27,138 nt of DNA. Origin: 66-474 sp035249465 (GTDB lineage: Bacteria; Pseudomonadota; Gammaproteobacteria; Xanthomonadales; Rhodanobacteraceae). Under the pieces are notes generated by a model. That model saw only the letters and a list, made by a program, of their open reading frames with translations. It had not been told where the DNA came from and searched no databases. The stretch covers positions 1 to 27,138 of the forward strand of contig DATFGL010000082.1 of assembly GCA_035249465.1 (NCBI GenBank). The letters run 5' to 3'. A program made the position numbers and the translations under genes. This document shows, one piece after another, positions 7,415-16,417 of this stretch (within the stretch, counting starts at the first letter, position 1; each line of letters begins with the position of its first letter).

Positions 7415-7721
7415 CCTGCGTGAACCTCTAACGGGACAAGGCGTATACCGGCAGACGCCGGTGCCGCTAAAAGCAGCAATTGGTGTGGAGGCCGGAATGC
7501 AGGGTTCCGCCTGTCTAGGACCAGCGAAGTGCGGGTTCCCAGTATTGCGGTCGCGGGCGATCACGCAATGCGGCAAATTGTCGCAGTAGACGATTTAGCG
7601 GGTGAAGCCTCTGATCCCGTGGACGCGAAGAAGCCGCCCAATGGCGGGGTGTGCGCCTCCCTTGATTGATGCAAATGCCTATTGTGTAAAATTATGTGAT
7701 CACCTTACGGGGAGACCCCTG
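7415..7721. other. Divergent intergenic region between the copper operon and the 93-residue orphan
   Basis: A 307-base gap. It holds the palindrome at 7447-7462 and, on the plus side, an AT-rich block around 7660-7700 that stands out from the GC-rich surroundings. That block contains TTGATT or TTGATG followed by TAAAAT (7687-7692), but the spacers are 19 or 15 bases, so it is only a tentative promoter for the orphan gene. No RNA gene or further coding region was recognised. Confidence 0.35.
7447..7462. promoter_or_regulatory. Palindrome upstream of the copper operon
   Basis: Perfect arms ACCGGC and GCCGGT with a 4-base spacer, 33 bases before the start of the envelope-protein gene. Position suggests an operator or a leader hairpin for the copper genes. 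The sequence is not a recognised CueR-type site, and no metal regulator gene is adjacent. Confidence 0.3.
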
Positions 7722-8003
7722 ATGCGATACGAAGAACTTCCCGGCCCGCTGGCCGGATGGACATATGATGAACGCGGAACGATCTACACGGCTTCGGGCT
7801 ACAAGTGCAGCGCCAGAACGCTCGAATGTGCACTCTGGTTATTCCAGTGCTACGGAGGCGAAGCCCGGCGCTATCTGATCCACAGTGACGAAGCTTCCGG
7901 CGCGCTGCGGCCGCTGTACGAACTCTCGGATCTATCGGATCAGGTGACGCCGACGCGATTGCGCGCTGCGCCAACGGGAAGGGAGCGATCAACCGCCCTC
8001 TGA
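7722..8003 (+). CDS. Small hypothetical protein (93 residues)
   Basis: A 93-residue soluble protein starting at ATG 7722, with a good GGGGAGA site 7 bases upstream. Sequence features: an N-terminal MRYEELPGPLAGWTYDERG, a YTASGYKCSARTLECALWLFQCYGG segment with three cysteines, and an acidic, leucine-rich C-terminus. No membrane segment or signal peptide is seen. I do not recognise the family. Its own AT-rich upstream block and strong ribosome site argue that it is real and independently expressed. Its last 15 bases overlap the end of tadA on the opposite strand. The Cys spacing is not a recognised zinc motif. Confidence 0.6.
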   Translation: MRYEELPGPLAGWTYDERGTIYTASGYKCSARTLECALWLFQCYGGEARRYLIHSDEASGALRPLYELSDLSDQVTPTRLRAAPTGRERSTAL

Positions 8004-8489
8004 TTTGCGCCGTGCACGAAAAAAATCCCGCAACATCACGGCAGACTCATCGGCCAGCAGTCCGCCTTGAACTTCGACCCGGTGGTTGTGGCGATCTGAC
8101 GTCAAGGTATCGAATACGCTGCCGGCAGCGCCCGTCTTCGGGTCGGTGGCGCCATACACGACGCGCGCGACGCGCGCATGCACCAGCGCCATCGCGCACA
8201 TCGCGCAGGGTTCCAGCGTCACGTACAGCGTGGAGCCCGGGAACCTGTGATTCCCGAGTCGCTGCCCGGCGTCGCGCAGCACGCCGATTTCCGCATGCGC
8301 GCTGGGATCGTTCAGGATGATGTTGCGATTCCAGCCCTCGCCGACGATCCCGCCGTCCAGCGTCAATACCGCGCCGACCGGCACCTCGCCGTCGGCATCA
8401 CGCGCATGCATTGCCAACTCGAGCGCGCGCTGCATGAAAGCCGCGTCCTCGGGCGAAAACGAGCTTGTCGACAAAAGCGGTGTGGCCAT
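7989..8489 (-). CDS. tadA: tRNA-specific adenosine deaminase TadA (A34 to inosine)
   Basis: A zinc-dependent deaminase of 166 residues that converts adenosine to inosine at the wobble position of tRNA-Arg(ACG). The catalytic HAE motif is in PSAHAEIGVLR (His65, Glu67). The two other zinc ligands are in the PCAMC motif (Cys95, Cys98). The TadA N-terminus MQRALELAMHARDADGEVPVGAV is intact and the C-terminal helix FFRARRKSE is present. ATG at 8487-8489 is chosen by family length; the frame extends upstream, but that part looks unrelated and antisense-like. It follows a small membrane-protein gene by 41 bases on the same strand. Confidence 0.92.
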   Translation of the reverse strand: MATPLLSTSSFSPEDAAFMQRALELAMHARDADGEVPVGAVLTLDGGIVGEGWNRNIILNDPSAHAEIGVLRDAGQRLGNHRFPGSTLYVTLEPCAMCAMALVHARVARVVYGATDPKTGAAGSVFDTLTSDRHNHRVEVQGGLLADESAVMLRDFFRARRKSEGG

Positions 8490-8530
8490 GCGTGACTGAT
8501 TGAAAAAGGAGCGCGTTGCAAATTCTATCG

Positions 8531-8836
8531 TCACCGGGATTCGACCGCTGCGGGATTGGCCGTGCAATCCCTGCCCGCCTGTCTGCGGGCGCGGGTTCGC
8601 AGCACGAGCCATTTCCACCATGGCGCTGCGTGGAAGATGGTCATCAGCAGGTACATGAAGGTCATGCCGTCCACCCATGAAGGCCCGTGCGCCGCCGCCT
8701 GGCAGAGCACGTGCCCCGGATCGGTACCCGCGACAGCGGTGGCCAATGTCATGGCCGCGAACGCCGGTGCGGCGGCGAGGTGCAGCCAGCCGCCGGCCTC
8801 CGCCAAATCGCCGGCTTTATTTCTGGGCGTATTCAT
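8531..8836 (-). CDS. Small two-helix membrane protein downstream of DUF899 gene
   Basis: A 101-residue protein starting at ATG 8834-8836. Two hydrophobic segments are visible, around residues 19-38 (LHLAAAPAFAAMTLATAVAG) and 54-72 (WVDGMTFMYLLMTIFHAAPW), joined by a loop with one Cys and two His. The C-terminus is basic (LVLRTRARRQ). I do not recognise a named family. The start overlaps the last 20 bases of the DUF899 gene, so the two are probably translationally coupled and act together. Homologous pairing of DUF899 with a small membrane protein would support this. Confidence 0.65.
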   Translation of the reverse strand: MNTPRNKAGDLAEAGGWLHLAAAPAFAAMTLATAVAGTDPGHVLCQAAAHGPSWVDGMTFMYLLMTIFHAAPWWKWLVLRTRARRQAGRDCTANPAAVESR

Positions 8837-9575
8837 CGTGCCGGCGCCACCAGATCCCGCCCGCTTCGTTTCGGCCGCGTGGTGCACGATCGAGCCACTG
8901 GTAAGCACCCCACAGGCCATCGAGTCCGCGCGCGTAAGTCGAATAGGTGTGATACACGGCGCCGTCTGCCAGTGCGAACGCGCTCATGCCCGGTAGTTCG
9001 CGCAGGAAGGTTCGCCCGTCGACGCCGCTTGCTGCCGCGAATTGGTTGGGGGCGTCCGGCGTCGAGCGCGACATGGGCGGATTCTTGCGGAAGTTGTATT
9101 CGTACCCTTCCCGTTGCTGCTGCTCGCTCAGGCCGACGCCATAGTCGGCGTTGAAATCGCCGCCCTGCGAGGATGCCCAGGGAAACGTCCAGTCCATGCG
9201 TTGCTTGTATGCCTGCAATTTGGCCAGCGGCGCGCGGGAGATGGCCCACAACATCACGTCGTGATTGGCCAGGTGCTCGACGAATCCATTGAAGCCATCG
9301 GCGATCATCGAGCAGGATGGACAACCTGCCGTGTAGTCGGGTCCGAACATGAAGTGGTAGACGAGCAGCTGCGAGCGTCCGCGGAAAAGGTCCGTCAGCG
9401 AAGTGCTGCCCTGCTCCGTGTCGAACCGGTAATCCTTGTCGACGCGGACCCACGGCAAAGCTTGTCGTTGCTGCGCCAGCAGGTCGCTCTGGTGCGTCAA
9501 GGCCTTCTCGGATTCCAGCAGCTCAAGCCGCGCCTTCATCCATTCGTCGCGTGTTCCGGTCTTGTGCGTGGTCAT
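8817..9575 (-). CDS. DUF899 family thioredoxin-fold protein
   Basis: A 252-residue member of the DUF899 family, thioredoxin-like cytosolic proteins of unknown substrate. Diagnostic segments are LPWVRVDKDYRFDTEQG, LVYHFMFGPDYTAGCPSCSMIADGFNG (with the CPSC-type redox motif) and PWASSQGGDFNADYGVG. The CxxC is GCPSC, which keeps both cysteines and fits redox activity. ATG at 9573-9575 is strongly supported by GGAGGAG about 9 bases upstream. A GC-rich hairpin (GCCGC/GCGGC, 9600-9615) lies just before that in the leader. The small membrane-protein gene overlaps its 3' end. Confidence 0.87.
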   Translation of the reverse strand: MTTHKTGTRDEWMKARLELLESEKALTHQSDLLAQQRQALPWVRVDKDYRFDTEQGSTSLTDLFRGRSQLLVYHFMFGPDYTAGCPSCSMIADGFNGFVEHLANHDVMLWAISRAPLAKLQAYKQRMDWTFPWASSQGGDFNADYGVGLSEQQQREGYEYNFRKNPPMSRSTPDAPNQFAAASGVDGRTFLRELPGMSAFALADGAVYHTYSTYARGLDGLWGAYQWLDRAPRGRNEAGGIWWRRHDEYAQK

Positions 9576-9701
9576 GGTTTGTCTCCTCCGGGATGATCCG
9601 CCGCTACGATGCGGCTGGTTGATCGACGCGTCCAGATTAGGCAGCAATGTCTTGCGGGTGGGAGTGACAATCGTGGCGCGATTTGAAACGGATTCGACCG
9701 G

Positions 9702-10922
9702 GTGGACACGCTGATCGCGGCTGCGGCGCGCGCGCTGGCGGCGGGCGATCCGCTGGGCGCGCTGAAGCGCATCGCGTTGCGCGACGATGCCTCCGCCCTG
9801 GCTTTGCGCGGGATAGCGATGGCGCAACTGGGCGACTTCGGGCGTGCGAAGTCGCTGGTGCACCGCGCCAAGCGTGCCTTCGGCGCCAGGGAAACCATGG
9901 CGCGTGCGCGTTGCGTGCTTGCCGAAGCCGAGATCGCGCTGGCGTCACGCGACCTCGGCTGGCCGGCGAAAAGACTCGACATGGCCCGCGCGGCACTGGA
10001 GGCACACGGCGACCGGATCAACGCCGCGCATGCGCGTTACCTTGCGATCCGGCGCCTGCTGTTGATCGGACGTCTCGATGAGGCGGAGCGTCTGCTTGCC
10101 GAACCGGAACCCGCGCTCCTGTCGCCCGCACCGCGCGCCATCCACGAGTTGAGCCTTGCCGGTATCGCGATGCGCCGCATCCACGCCGGCGCGGCGCGCG
10201 CGGCGCTCGAGCGCGCCGGAGTGGCAGCGCGGGAGGCCGGCATTCCGGCATTGATGGCGGAAGTGGATGCGCTGGTCCGCGCACTGGATGCACCTGCGGC
10301 GCGCCAAATCTCGCAAGGCCGGGAACAATCATTCACGCTTGCACAAGTCGAAGCGTTGCTGGCGTCGGAATGTTTCATCGTGGATGCCTGCCGCTATGCC
10401 GTTCGCAATGCGGATTCGGTGATTTCGCTCGCTTCGCGCCCGGTGCTGTTCGCGCTCGTGCGGGCCCTGGCGGAGGCGTGGCCGTGCGACGTGCTGCGGA
10501 ACGCGTTGATCACGAATGCATTCCGGATCCGCCATGCGGATGAAACCCATCGCGCGCGCTTGCGCGTTGAAATCGGACGGCTTCGGCGGGCATTGCGAAC
10601 GGTGGCCGACATTCGTGCGACGGCGCGCGGATTCGAACTGGTGCCACGCTCCTTGCGCAAGGTCGTGGTCCTCGCACGGCCGATGGAAGAAAAACATGCG
10701 GCCGTGTTGGCCGTATTGTCCGATGGCGAAGCGTGGTCGAGTTCCGCGCTTGCCTTGGCGCTTGGCATCAGCCAGCGCATGGTGCAGCGTGCATTGGATG
10801 ATCTGGCCGCGTCGGGCAAAGTGCAGGCCATCGGCCGCGGCCGTGCGCGCCACTGGCTGGTCTCCCCGCTGCCGGGATTCGCGACAGCATTGTTGCTCCC
10901 TGCCCCGCTGCCGGGCGACTAG
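9702..10922 (+). CDS. Transcriptional regulator with helical repeat domain and two winged-helix domains
   Basis: A 406-residue predicted DNA-binding regulator. Residues 1-215 are alanine/leucine-rich helical repeats like a TPR array (ARALAAGDPLGALKRIAL, LDEAERLLAEPEP). Residues about 225-320 match an OmpR/PhoB-type winged helix (LASRPVLFALVRAL ... RLRVEIGRLRRALRTVADIRAT ... GFELVP). Residues about 330-395 form a second, MarR/IclR-like winged helix (LALGISQRMVQRALDDLAASGKV ... GRARHWL). Two DNA-binding domains in one chain is unusual. The start is GTG at 9702 with only a weak upstream site. The beta-propeller gene begins 31 bases after the stop, so they form a unit. No receiver domain is present, so it is not a classic two-component regulator. 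Confidence 0.8.
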   Translation: MDTLIAAAARALAAGDPLGALKRIALRDDASALALRGIAMAQLGDFGRAKSLVHRAKRAFGARETMARARCVLAEAEIALASRDLGWPAKRLDMARAALEAHGDRINAAHARYLAIRRLLLIGRLDEAERLLAEPEPALLSPAPRAIHELSLAGIAMRRIHAGAARAALERAGVAAREAGIPALMAEVDALVRALDAPAARQISQGREQSFTLAQVEALLASECFIVDACRYAVRNADSVISLASRPVLFALVRALAEAWPCDVLRNALITNAFRIRHADETHRARLRVEIGRLRRALRTVADIRATARGFELVPRSLRKVVVLARPMEEKHAAVLAVLSDGEAWSSSALALALGISQRMVQRALDDLAASGKVQAIGRGRARHWLVSPLPGFATALLLPAPLPGD

Positions 10923-10953
10923 GATGACGCCATCCCGGGACCGCGAGGGTGCG

Positions 10954-11598
10954 ATGATGAAACGATCAAAGGCTGAAATCGTCCGCGAATACGGCCCGTT
11001 TCCCGGCACCGATCGCGTGCACGGTGTGACATTCGATGGCGAGCGCATCTGGTTTGCTTCGGGTGACAAGTTGAACGCGGTGGATCCCGTGAGCGGGAAG
11101 GCGCAACGGTCCATCGACGTTGCCGCGCATGCCGGCACGGCGTTCGACGGTAAACACTTGTACCAGATCGCGGAGGATCGCATCCAGAAAATCGATCCCG
11201 CCACCGGGCGCGTGCTCGCCACGATTCCAGCACCCGGCGAAGGCGGCAATTCCGGACTGACGTGGGCCGAGGGCAGCCTGTGGGTGGGCGAATATCGCGC
11301 TCGAAAAATCCACCAGATCGATCCAGAAACCGGCGCGGTCCGCCGCACGATCGAATCCAGGCGTTTCGTCACCGGCGTCACCTGGATCGACGGTGAACTC
11401 TGGCACGGGACGTGGGAGGAAGAACGCAGCGATTTGCGGCGGATCGATCCGGTATCGGGCGAGGTGCTGGAGCAAATCGACATGCCCGAAGACATCGCCG
11501 TCTCCGGGCTCGAAGCCGATGGCGCCGGCCGCCTCCTGTGCGGCGGCGGGAACAGCGGCAGGATCAGGGTCGTGCGGCGCCCCGGGGATCACCGCTGA
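10954..11598 (+). CDS. Cytosolic beta-propeller protein (Vgb/glutamine-cyclotransferase-like)
   Basis: A 214-residue protein of repeated beta-propeller blades. The recurring unit reads roughly W..G.L......I..IDP.TG.V and occurs about five times (IDPATGRVLATI, IDPETGAVRRTI, IDPVSGEVLEQI). No signal peptide is present, so it is predicted cytosolic, unlike most propellers of this kind. The sequence recalls virginiamycin-B-lyase-like and glutamine-cyclotransferase-like proteins, but no catalytic residue set can be assigned. Starts at 10924, 10954 and 10957 are possible. 10954 is used because GAGGG lies just upstream. It converges on guaA with 3 bases between the stops, and is likely co-transcribed with the double winged-helix regulator. 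Confidence 0.8.
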   Translation: MMKRSKAEIVREYGPFPGTDRVHGVTFDGERIWFASGDKLNAVDPVSGKAQRSIDVAAHAGTAFDGKHLYQIAEDRIQKIDPATGRVLATIPAPGEGGNSGLTWAEGSLWVGEYRARKIHQIDPETGAVRRTIESRRFVTGVTWIDGELWHGTWEEERSDLRRIDPVSGEVLEQIDMPEDIAVSGLEADGAGRLLCGGGNSGRIRVVRRPGDHR

Positions 11599-11601
11599 TC
11601 T

Positions 11602-13149
<1,548 letters not shown>

Positions 13150-13150
13150 G

Positions 13151-13309
13151 CTTTCTCCCTTCTCCCGCCGGTAGGGGCGTCCGCGTGCCGGGCGCGTGGC
13201 GCCGGGCTGAGGGCTCGTGTTCGCGGATGCGTTCGAGAGTCTGCGCGAAGTGCCGGACCCTCACCCGGCGCTTCGCGCCATCCCCTCCCGTGGGAAGAGG
13301 GAAGCAACC
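13151..13309. repeat. Pair of inverted REP-like elements between guaB and guaA
   Basis: Two related elements in opposite orientation. Each has a short hairpin with the same stem: GGCGC-GTG-GCGCC at 13191-13203 and GGCGC-TTC-GCGCC at 13267-13279. Each stem is flanked on one side by a TGAGGG-type block (CTGAGGG at 13206-13212; its complement CCCTCAC at 13258-13264) and on the other by a polypyrimidine/polypurine CTTC..CCC block. The unique middle is about 45 bases. This arrangement resembles the paired intergenic palindromes (BIME-like) common in this group of bacteria. Transcription of the gua genes must read through it, so it could affect mRNA stability or relative guaA expression. Confidence 0.65.
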
Positions 13310-13311
13310 CG

Positions 13312-14769
13312 TCAGTCCGAACGGTAATTCGGCGCTTCCTTCGTGATCTGCACATCATGCACATGCGCCTCGCGCACGCCGGCACCGGTGACGCGCACGA
13401 ATTGCGGTTTGCTGCGCATCTCCTCGATGCTGGCGCAGCCGCAATAACCCATCGACGCGCGCAGACCGCCGACCAGTTGATGCACGATCGCGCGCAGCGG
13501 GCCGCGGTACGGCACCCTGCCCTCGATGCCTTCCGGCACCAGCTTGTCGGCCGCGGCCTGTTCCTGGAAATAGCGGTCGGACGAGCCACTCTGCATCGCG
13601 CCCAGCGAACCCATGCCGCGATAGCTCTTGTACGAACGGCCCTGGTACAACTCGATCTCGCCCGGTGCTTCCTCGGTGCCGGCGAACATCGAGCCCAGCA
13701 TCACGGTCGACGCACCCGCAGCGATGGCTTTCGCAACGTCACCCGAATAACGCACGCCACCGTCGGCAATCAACGGGATCGAATCCTTGAGCGCGTCCGC
13801 CACCATCGAAATCGAGGTGACCTGCGGCACACCGACACCCGCGACGATGCGGGTGGTGCAGATCGAGCCGGGACCCACGCCGACCTTCACCGCGTCCACG
13901 CCTGCGTCGCGCAAGGCCAGCGCGGCATCGGCGGTGACGATGTTGCCGGCGATCATCTGCAGGCCGGGATGGTTCTTGCGGATCCACGCGACCCGGTCGA
14001 TCACGCCCTGCGAATGTCCGTGCGCGGTATCGACCACGATCACGTCCACGCCGGCTTCGGCCAACGCGGCAACGCGCTTTTCGGTATCACCGCCGACGCC
14101 CACCGCAGCGCCGACGCGCAGGCGTTCGTGCGAATCCTTGGCAGAGTGCGGATTGTCGTGCGCCTTCTGGATGTCCTTGACGGTGATCAGTCCGCGCAGT
14201 TCGAACGCGTCGTTGACCACCAGCACCTTCTCGATGCGATGCTTGTGCAGCAGGCCGATGATTTCATCTTCGTCCGCGCCCTCCTTCACCGTGACCAGTT
14301 TGTCCTTGCGGGTCATGATGTTCTTGACCGGGTCGTCCGGCTTCTTTTCGAAACGCAGGTCGCGGCTGGTGACAATGCCGACCAGCTTGTTGCCCTCTTC
14401 CACCACCGGCACGCCGGAGATGTTGTGCGAGCGCGTGATGTGCATGACCTCGCCGATCGAAGTGTGCGGGCCGACCGTGAGCGGGTCGCGGATCACGCCG
14501 GCCTCGAACTTCTTCACCAGCCGCACCTCCGCGGCCTGGCGTTCGACGGTCATGTTCTTGTGGATGATGCCGATGCCGCCACACTGCGCCATGGTGATCG
14601 CAAGGCGCGCCTCGGTCACGGTATCCATGGCCGAAGACATCAAGGGAATGTTGAGGCGGATCGCGCGGGTCAGGCGGGTCGAGATATCGACATCGCGCGG
14701 CAAAACGGAAGAATGGGCGGGGACGAGGTAAACGTCGTCGTAGGTCAGGGCCTCGGCGAGGATGCGCAT
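13312..14769 (-). CDS. guaB: IMP dehydrogenase
   Basis: Oxidises IMP to XMP with NAD+, the rate-limiting step of guanine nucleotide synthesis. The 485-residue protein has the (beta/alpha)8 barrel interrupted by two CBS domains at roughly 95-150 (VTSRDLRF) and 152-205 (ITVKDIQKA). The catalytic cysteine is Cys304 in GPGSICTTRIVAGVG. The mobile-flap region includes YRGMGSLGAMQ, and the C-terminus ends EAPNYRSD. ATG at 14767-14769 is set by family length; the ribosome site is weak. A consensus -10 hexamer lies about 30 bases upstream. guaA follows on the same strand. Confidence 0.98.
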   Translation of the reverse strand: MRILAEALTYDDVYLVPAHSSVLPRDVDISTRLTRAIRLNIPLMSSAMDTVTEARLAITMAQCGGIGIIHKNMTVERQAAEVRLVKKFEAGVIRDPLTVGPHTSIGEVMHITRSHNISGVPVVEEGNKLVGIVTSRDLRFEKKPDDPVKNIMTRKDKLVTVKEGADEDEIIGLLHKHRIEKVLVVNDAFELRGLITVKDIQKAHDNPHSAKDSHERLRVGAAVGVGGDTEKRVAALAEAGVDVIVVDTAHGHSQGVIDRVAWIRKNHPGLQMIAGNIVTADAALALRDAGVDAVKVGVGPGSICTTRIVAGVGVPQVTSISMVADALKDSIPLIADGGVRYSGDVAKAIAAGASTVMLGSMFAGTEEAPGEIELYQGRSYKSYRGMGSLGAMQSGSSDRYFQEQAAADKLVPEGIEGRVPYRGPLRAIVHQLVGGLRASMGYCGCASIEEMRSKPQFVRVTGAGVREAHVHDVQITKEAPNYRSD

Positions 14770-14797
14770 TGATTGGAGTCCGGCAATGCAATGCGCG

Positions 14798-14803
14798 ATT
14801 ATA
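14798..14803 (-). promoter_or_regulatory. guaB promoter -10 element
   Basis: On the minus strand this is a perfect TATAAT, 28 bases before the guaB ATG, which would give a leader of about 22 bases. No good -35 hexamer is seen at 16-18 bases (best candidate TAGGCG), so activation or an upstream element may be needed. It lies between guaB and the divergent DUF167 gene. Confidence 0.5.
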
Positions 14804-14832
14804 CGCCAAGCCCGCCCGTTCGCCTATCGCCC

Positions 14833-15060
14833 ATGCCCGTGCTGCTCACTGTCAAGGTCAAACCCGGCGGCCATGTGTCCATGCTGGAACAGCAGCCCGA
14901 TGGAAGCTGGCGCGCCGCGCTGAAATCGCCACCGGTGGATGGCAAGGCCAATGCGGAACTGGTGGCGCTGGTGGCGCGCCACTTCGGCTGCCCATGTTCG
15001 GCAGTGACGATCAAGGCCGGCGCCGGATCGCGCAGCAAGCGCGTTCGCGTCGAAGTCTGA
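14833..15060 (+). CDS. DUF167 (YggU-like) family protein
   Basis: A 75-residue protein with the DUF167 signature: an N-terminal strand LLTVKVKPGG, the hallmark PPVDGKANAELVALVARHFG near the middle, and a C-terminal GSRSKRVRVEV. The family is widespread, small and structurally characterised, but its biochemical role is unknown. ATG at 14833 is chosen because the domain begins immediately; earlier ATGs at 14773, 14786 and 14791 would add a proline-rich extension and overlap the guaB promoter. No strong ribosome site is visible for any of them. It converges on folD with 3 bases between stops. Confidence 0.85.
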   Translation: MPVLLTVKVKPGGHVSMLEQQPDGSWRAALKSPPVDGKANAELVALVARHFGCPCSAVTIKAGAGSRSKRVRVEV

Positions 15061-15063
15061 GTT

Positions 15064-15921
15064 TCAACGTGCGTCGATGGCCTGGGCGGCTTCCAGTGTG
15101 TTTTCCATGAGTGTCGCCACGGTCATCGGCCCCACGCCACCCGGCACCGGCGTGATCCACGACGCGCGTTCGGCGGCGGGCGCGAACTCGACGTCACCGA
15201 CCAGATGCCCGTCCTGCATGCGATTGATGCCGACGTCGATCACCACCGCGCCGGGTTTGATCCACTCGCCCTTGACGATGCCGGGCCTGCCGACCGCTGC
15301 GACCACGATGTCACCCTCGCGCACGTAGTGCTCCAACCCTTGCGTGAACTTGTGGCAGCAGGTTGTGGTGCATCCGGCGATCAGCAGTTCCAGCACCAGC
15401 GGACGCCCGACATGGTTGGACACGCCCACCACCACCGCGTGCTGGCCACGCACCGGGTGGTCGGTATGTCCCAGCAGTGTCATTACGCCCTTGGGCGTGC
15501 ACGGCCGCAAGCCGAAACGGCGCAGCGCAAGATGCCCTAGATTGATCGCGCTGAAACCGTCCACGTCCTTGCACGGATCGATGCGGTCGATCAGTGCGGC
15601 GGCATTGACGTGCGGCGGCAGCGGCAGTTGCACCAGGATTCCGTGCACCGCCGGATCGGCATTCAGGCGATCGACCAGCGCGAACAGTTCGGCTTCGCTG
15701 GTCTGCGCCGGCAGGTCGAAATCGAACGATTTGAAGCCGACCTGCTGGCAGGCCTTGCGCTTGTTGCGCACGTAAACGGCCGAGGCTGGATCGGCGCCGA
15801 CCAGCACCACCGCGAGCCCCGGTGCCGCGCGGCTTGCATCCAGCCTGGCCTTTACCCCGGCCGCGACCCGGTCCAGCACTTCACCCGCGATCTTGCGTCC
15901 GTCGAGAATGCGCGCAGTCAT
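15064..15921 (-). CDS. folD: Bifunctional methylene-THF dehydrogenase / methenyl-THF cyclohydrolase
   Basis: Interconverts 5,10-methylene-, 5,10-methenyl- and 10-formyl-tetrahydrofolate using NADP+, supplying one-carbon units for purines and formyl-Met-tRNA. The 285-residue protein has the catalytic Tyr/Lys in AVYVRNKRKAC (Tyr50, Lys54), the PCKDVDGF motif with Asp121, the NADP-binding loop GVSNHVGRP and the C-terminal PVPGGVGPMTVA. The usual loop is G(R)S..VGRP; here the first serine position is GVSNHV, a conservative change. ATG at 15919-15921 fits family length. A promoter with near-consensus elements lies just upstream. Confidence 0.96.
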   Translation of the reverse strand: MTARILDGRKIAGEVLDRVAAGVKARLDASRAAPGLAVVLVGADPASAVYVRNKRKACQQVGFKSFDFDLPAQTSEAELFALVDRLNADPAVHGILVQLPLPPHVNAAALIDRIDPCKDVDGFSAINLGHLALRRFGLRPCTPKGVMTLLGHTDHPVRGQHAVVVGVSNHVGRPLVLELLIAGCTTTCCHKFTQGLEHYVREGDIVVAAVGRPGIVKGEWIKPGAVVIDVGINRMQDGHLVGDVEFAPAAERASWITPVPGGVGPMTVATLMENTLEAAQAIDAR

Positions 15922-15945
15922 GGTGTCGGGGCCGCCCAAAAACCC

Positions 15946-15974
15946 ATTATCAGGGCGTGGCGCAGAGCACACAA
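15946..15974 (-). promoter_or_regulatory. Predicted sigma-70 promoter of folD
   Basis: Minus-strand TTGTGT (15969-15974) and GATAAT (15946-15951) separated by exactly 17 bases. The -10 lies 24 bases before the folD ATG, giving a short leader of about 18 bases. Confidence 0.5.
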
Positions 15975-16099
15975 TCACGCATCACGCCGGCGCCGCCATC
16001 CGCATTCGTTACGCAGATCACGGCATGGCCCCTGCCCATCCGGCTAGCGTACCGTATCAGGAACAGGATTGAGCAACCCCTTGCCCTCAGAGTGAAGCG

Positions 16100-16405
16100 A
16101 TGATCGAAGCCACCGAATTGCAGGCCGCGGTCCTGCGCCGCCTGCTGAAACACCTCAATGAAGAGCGTCCGGACGTTCAGAACATCGACTTGATGAATCT
16201 CGCCGGATTCTGCCGCAACTGCCTCGCGGACTGGTATCGCGAAGCCGCCACCGAGCGGGGCCTCGACCTGACCAGGGAAGAAGCCCGCGATGCCATCTAC
16301 GGCGTGCCCTTCGAGAAATGGAAGGCACAACACCAGAAAGAGGCAACGCCGGAACAACTGGCCGCGTTCCAGGCCGCGCGGCAGCACGACGGGCATGCGG
16401 CGTAG
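16100..16405 (+). CDS. DUF1244 family protein
   Basis: A 101-residue helical cytosolic protein of the DUF1244 family, common in proteobacteria and without known activity. The typical core is present: LRRLLKHLNEERPDVQNIDLMNLAGFCRNCLADWY, followed by the GxxPFExWKAQHQ-like segment YGVPFEKWKAQHQKEATPEQ. Two cysteines (CRNC) are conserved in the core and could bind metal. ATG at 16100 matches family length. It is divergent from folD across a 178-base gap and converges on moeB with 12 bases between the stops. A 10-base palindrome ACCGGCCGGT (16409-16418) lies at that junction. Confidence 0.9.
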   Translation: MIEATELQAAVLRRLLKHLNEERPDVQNIDLMNLAGFCRNCLADWYREAATERGLDLTREEARDAIYGVPFEKWKAQHQKEATPEQLAAFQAARQHDGHAA

Positions 16406-16417
16406 CGAACCGGCCGG

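Noticed and set aside
13150..13311. Rho-independent terminator between guaB and guaA
   Set aside because: Hairpins are present but no T tract follows either stem on the minus strand, and the two hairpins are inverted copies of one repeat.
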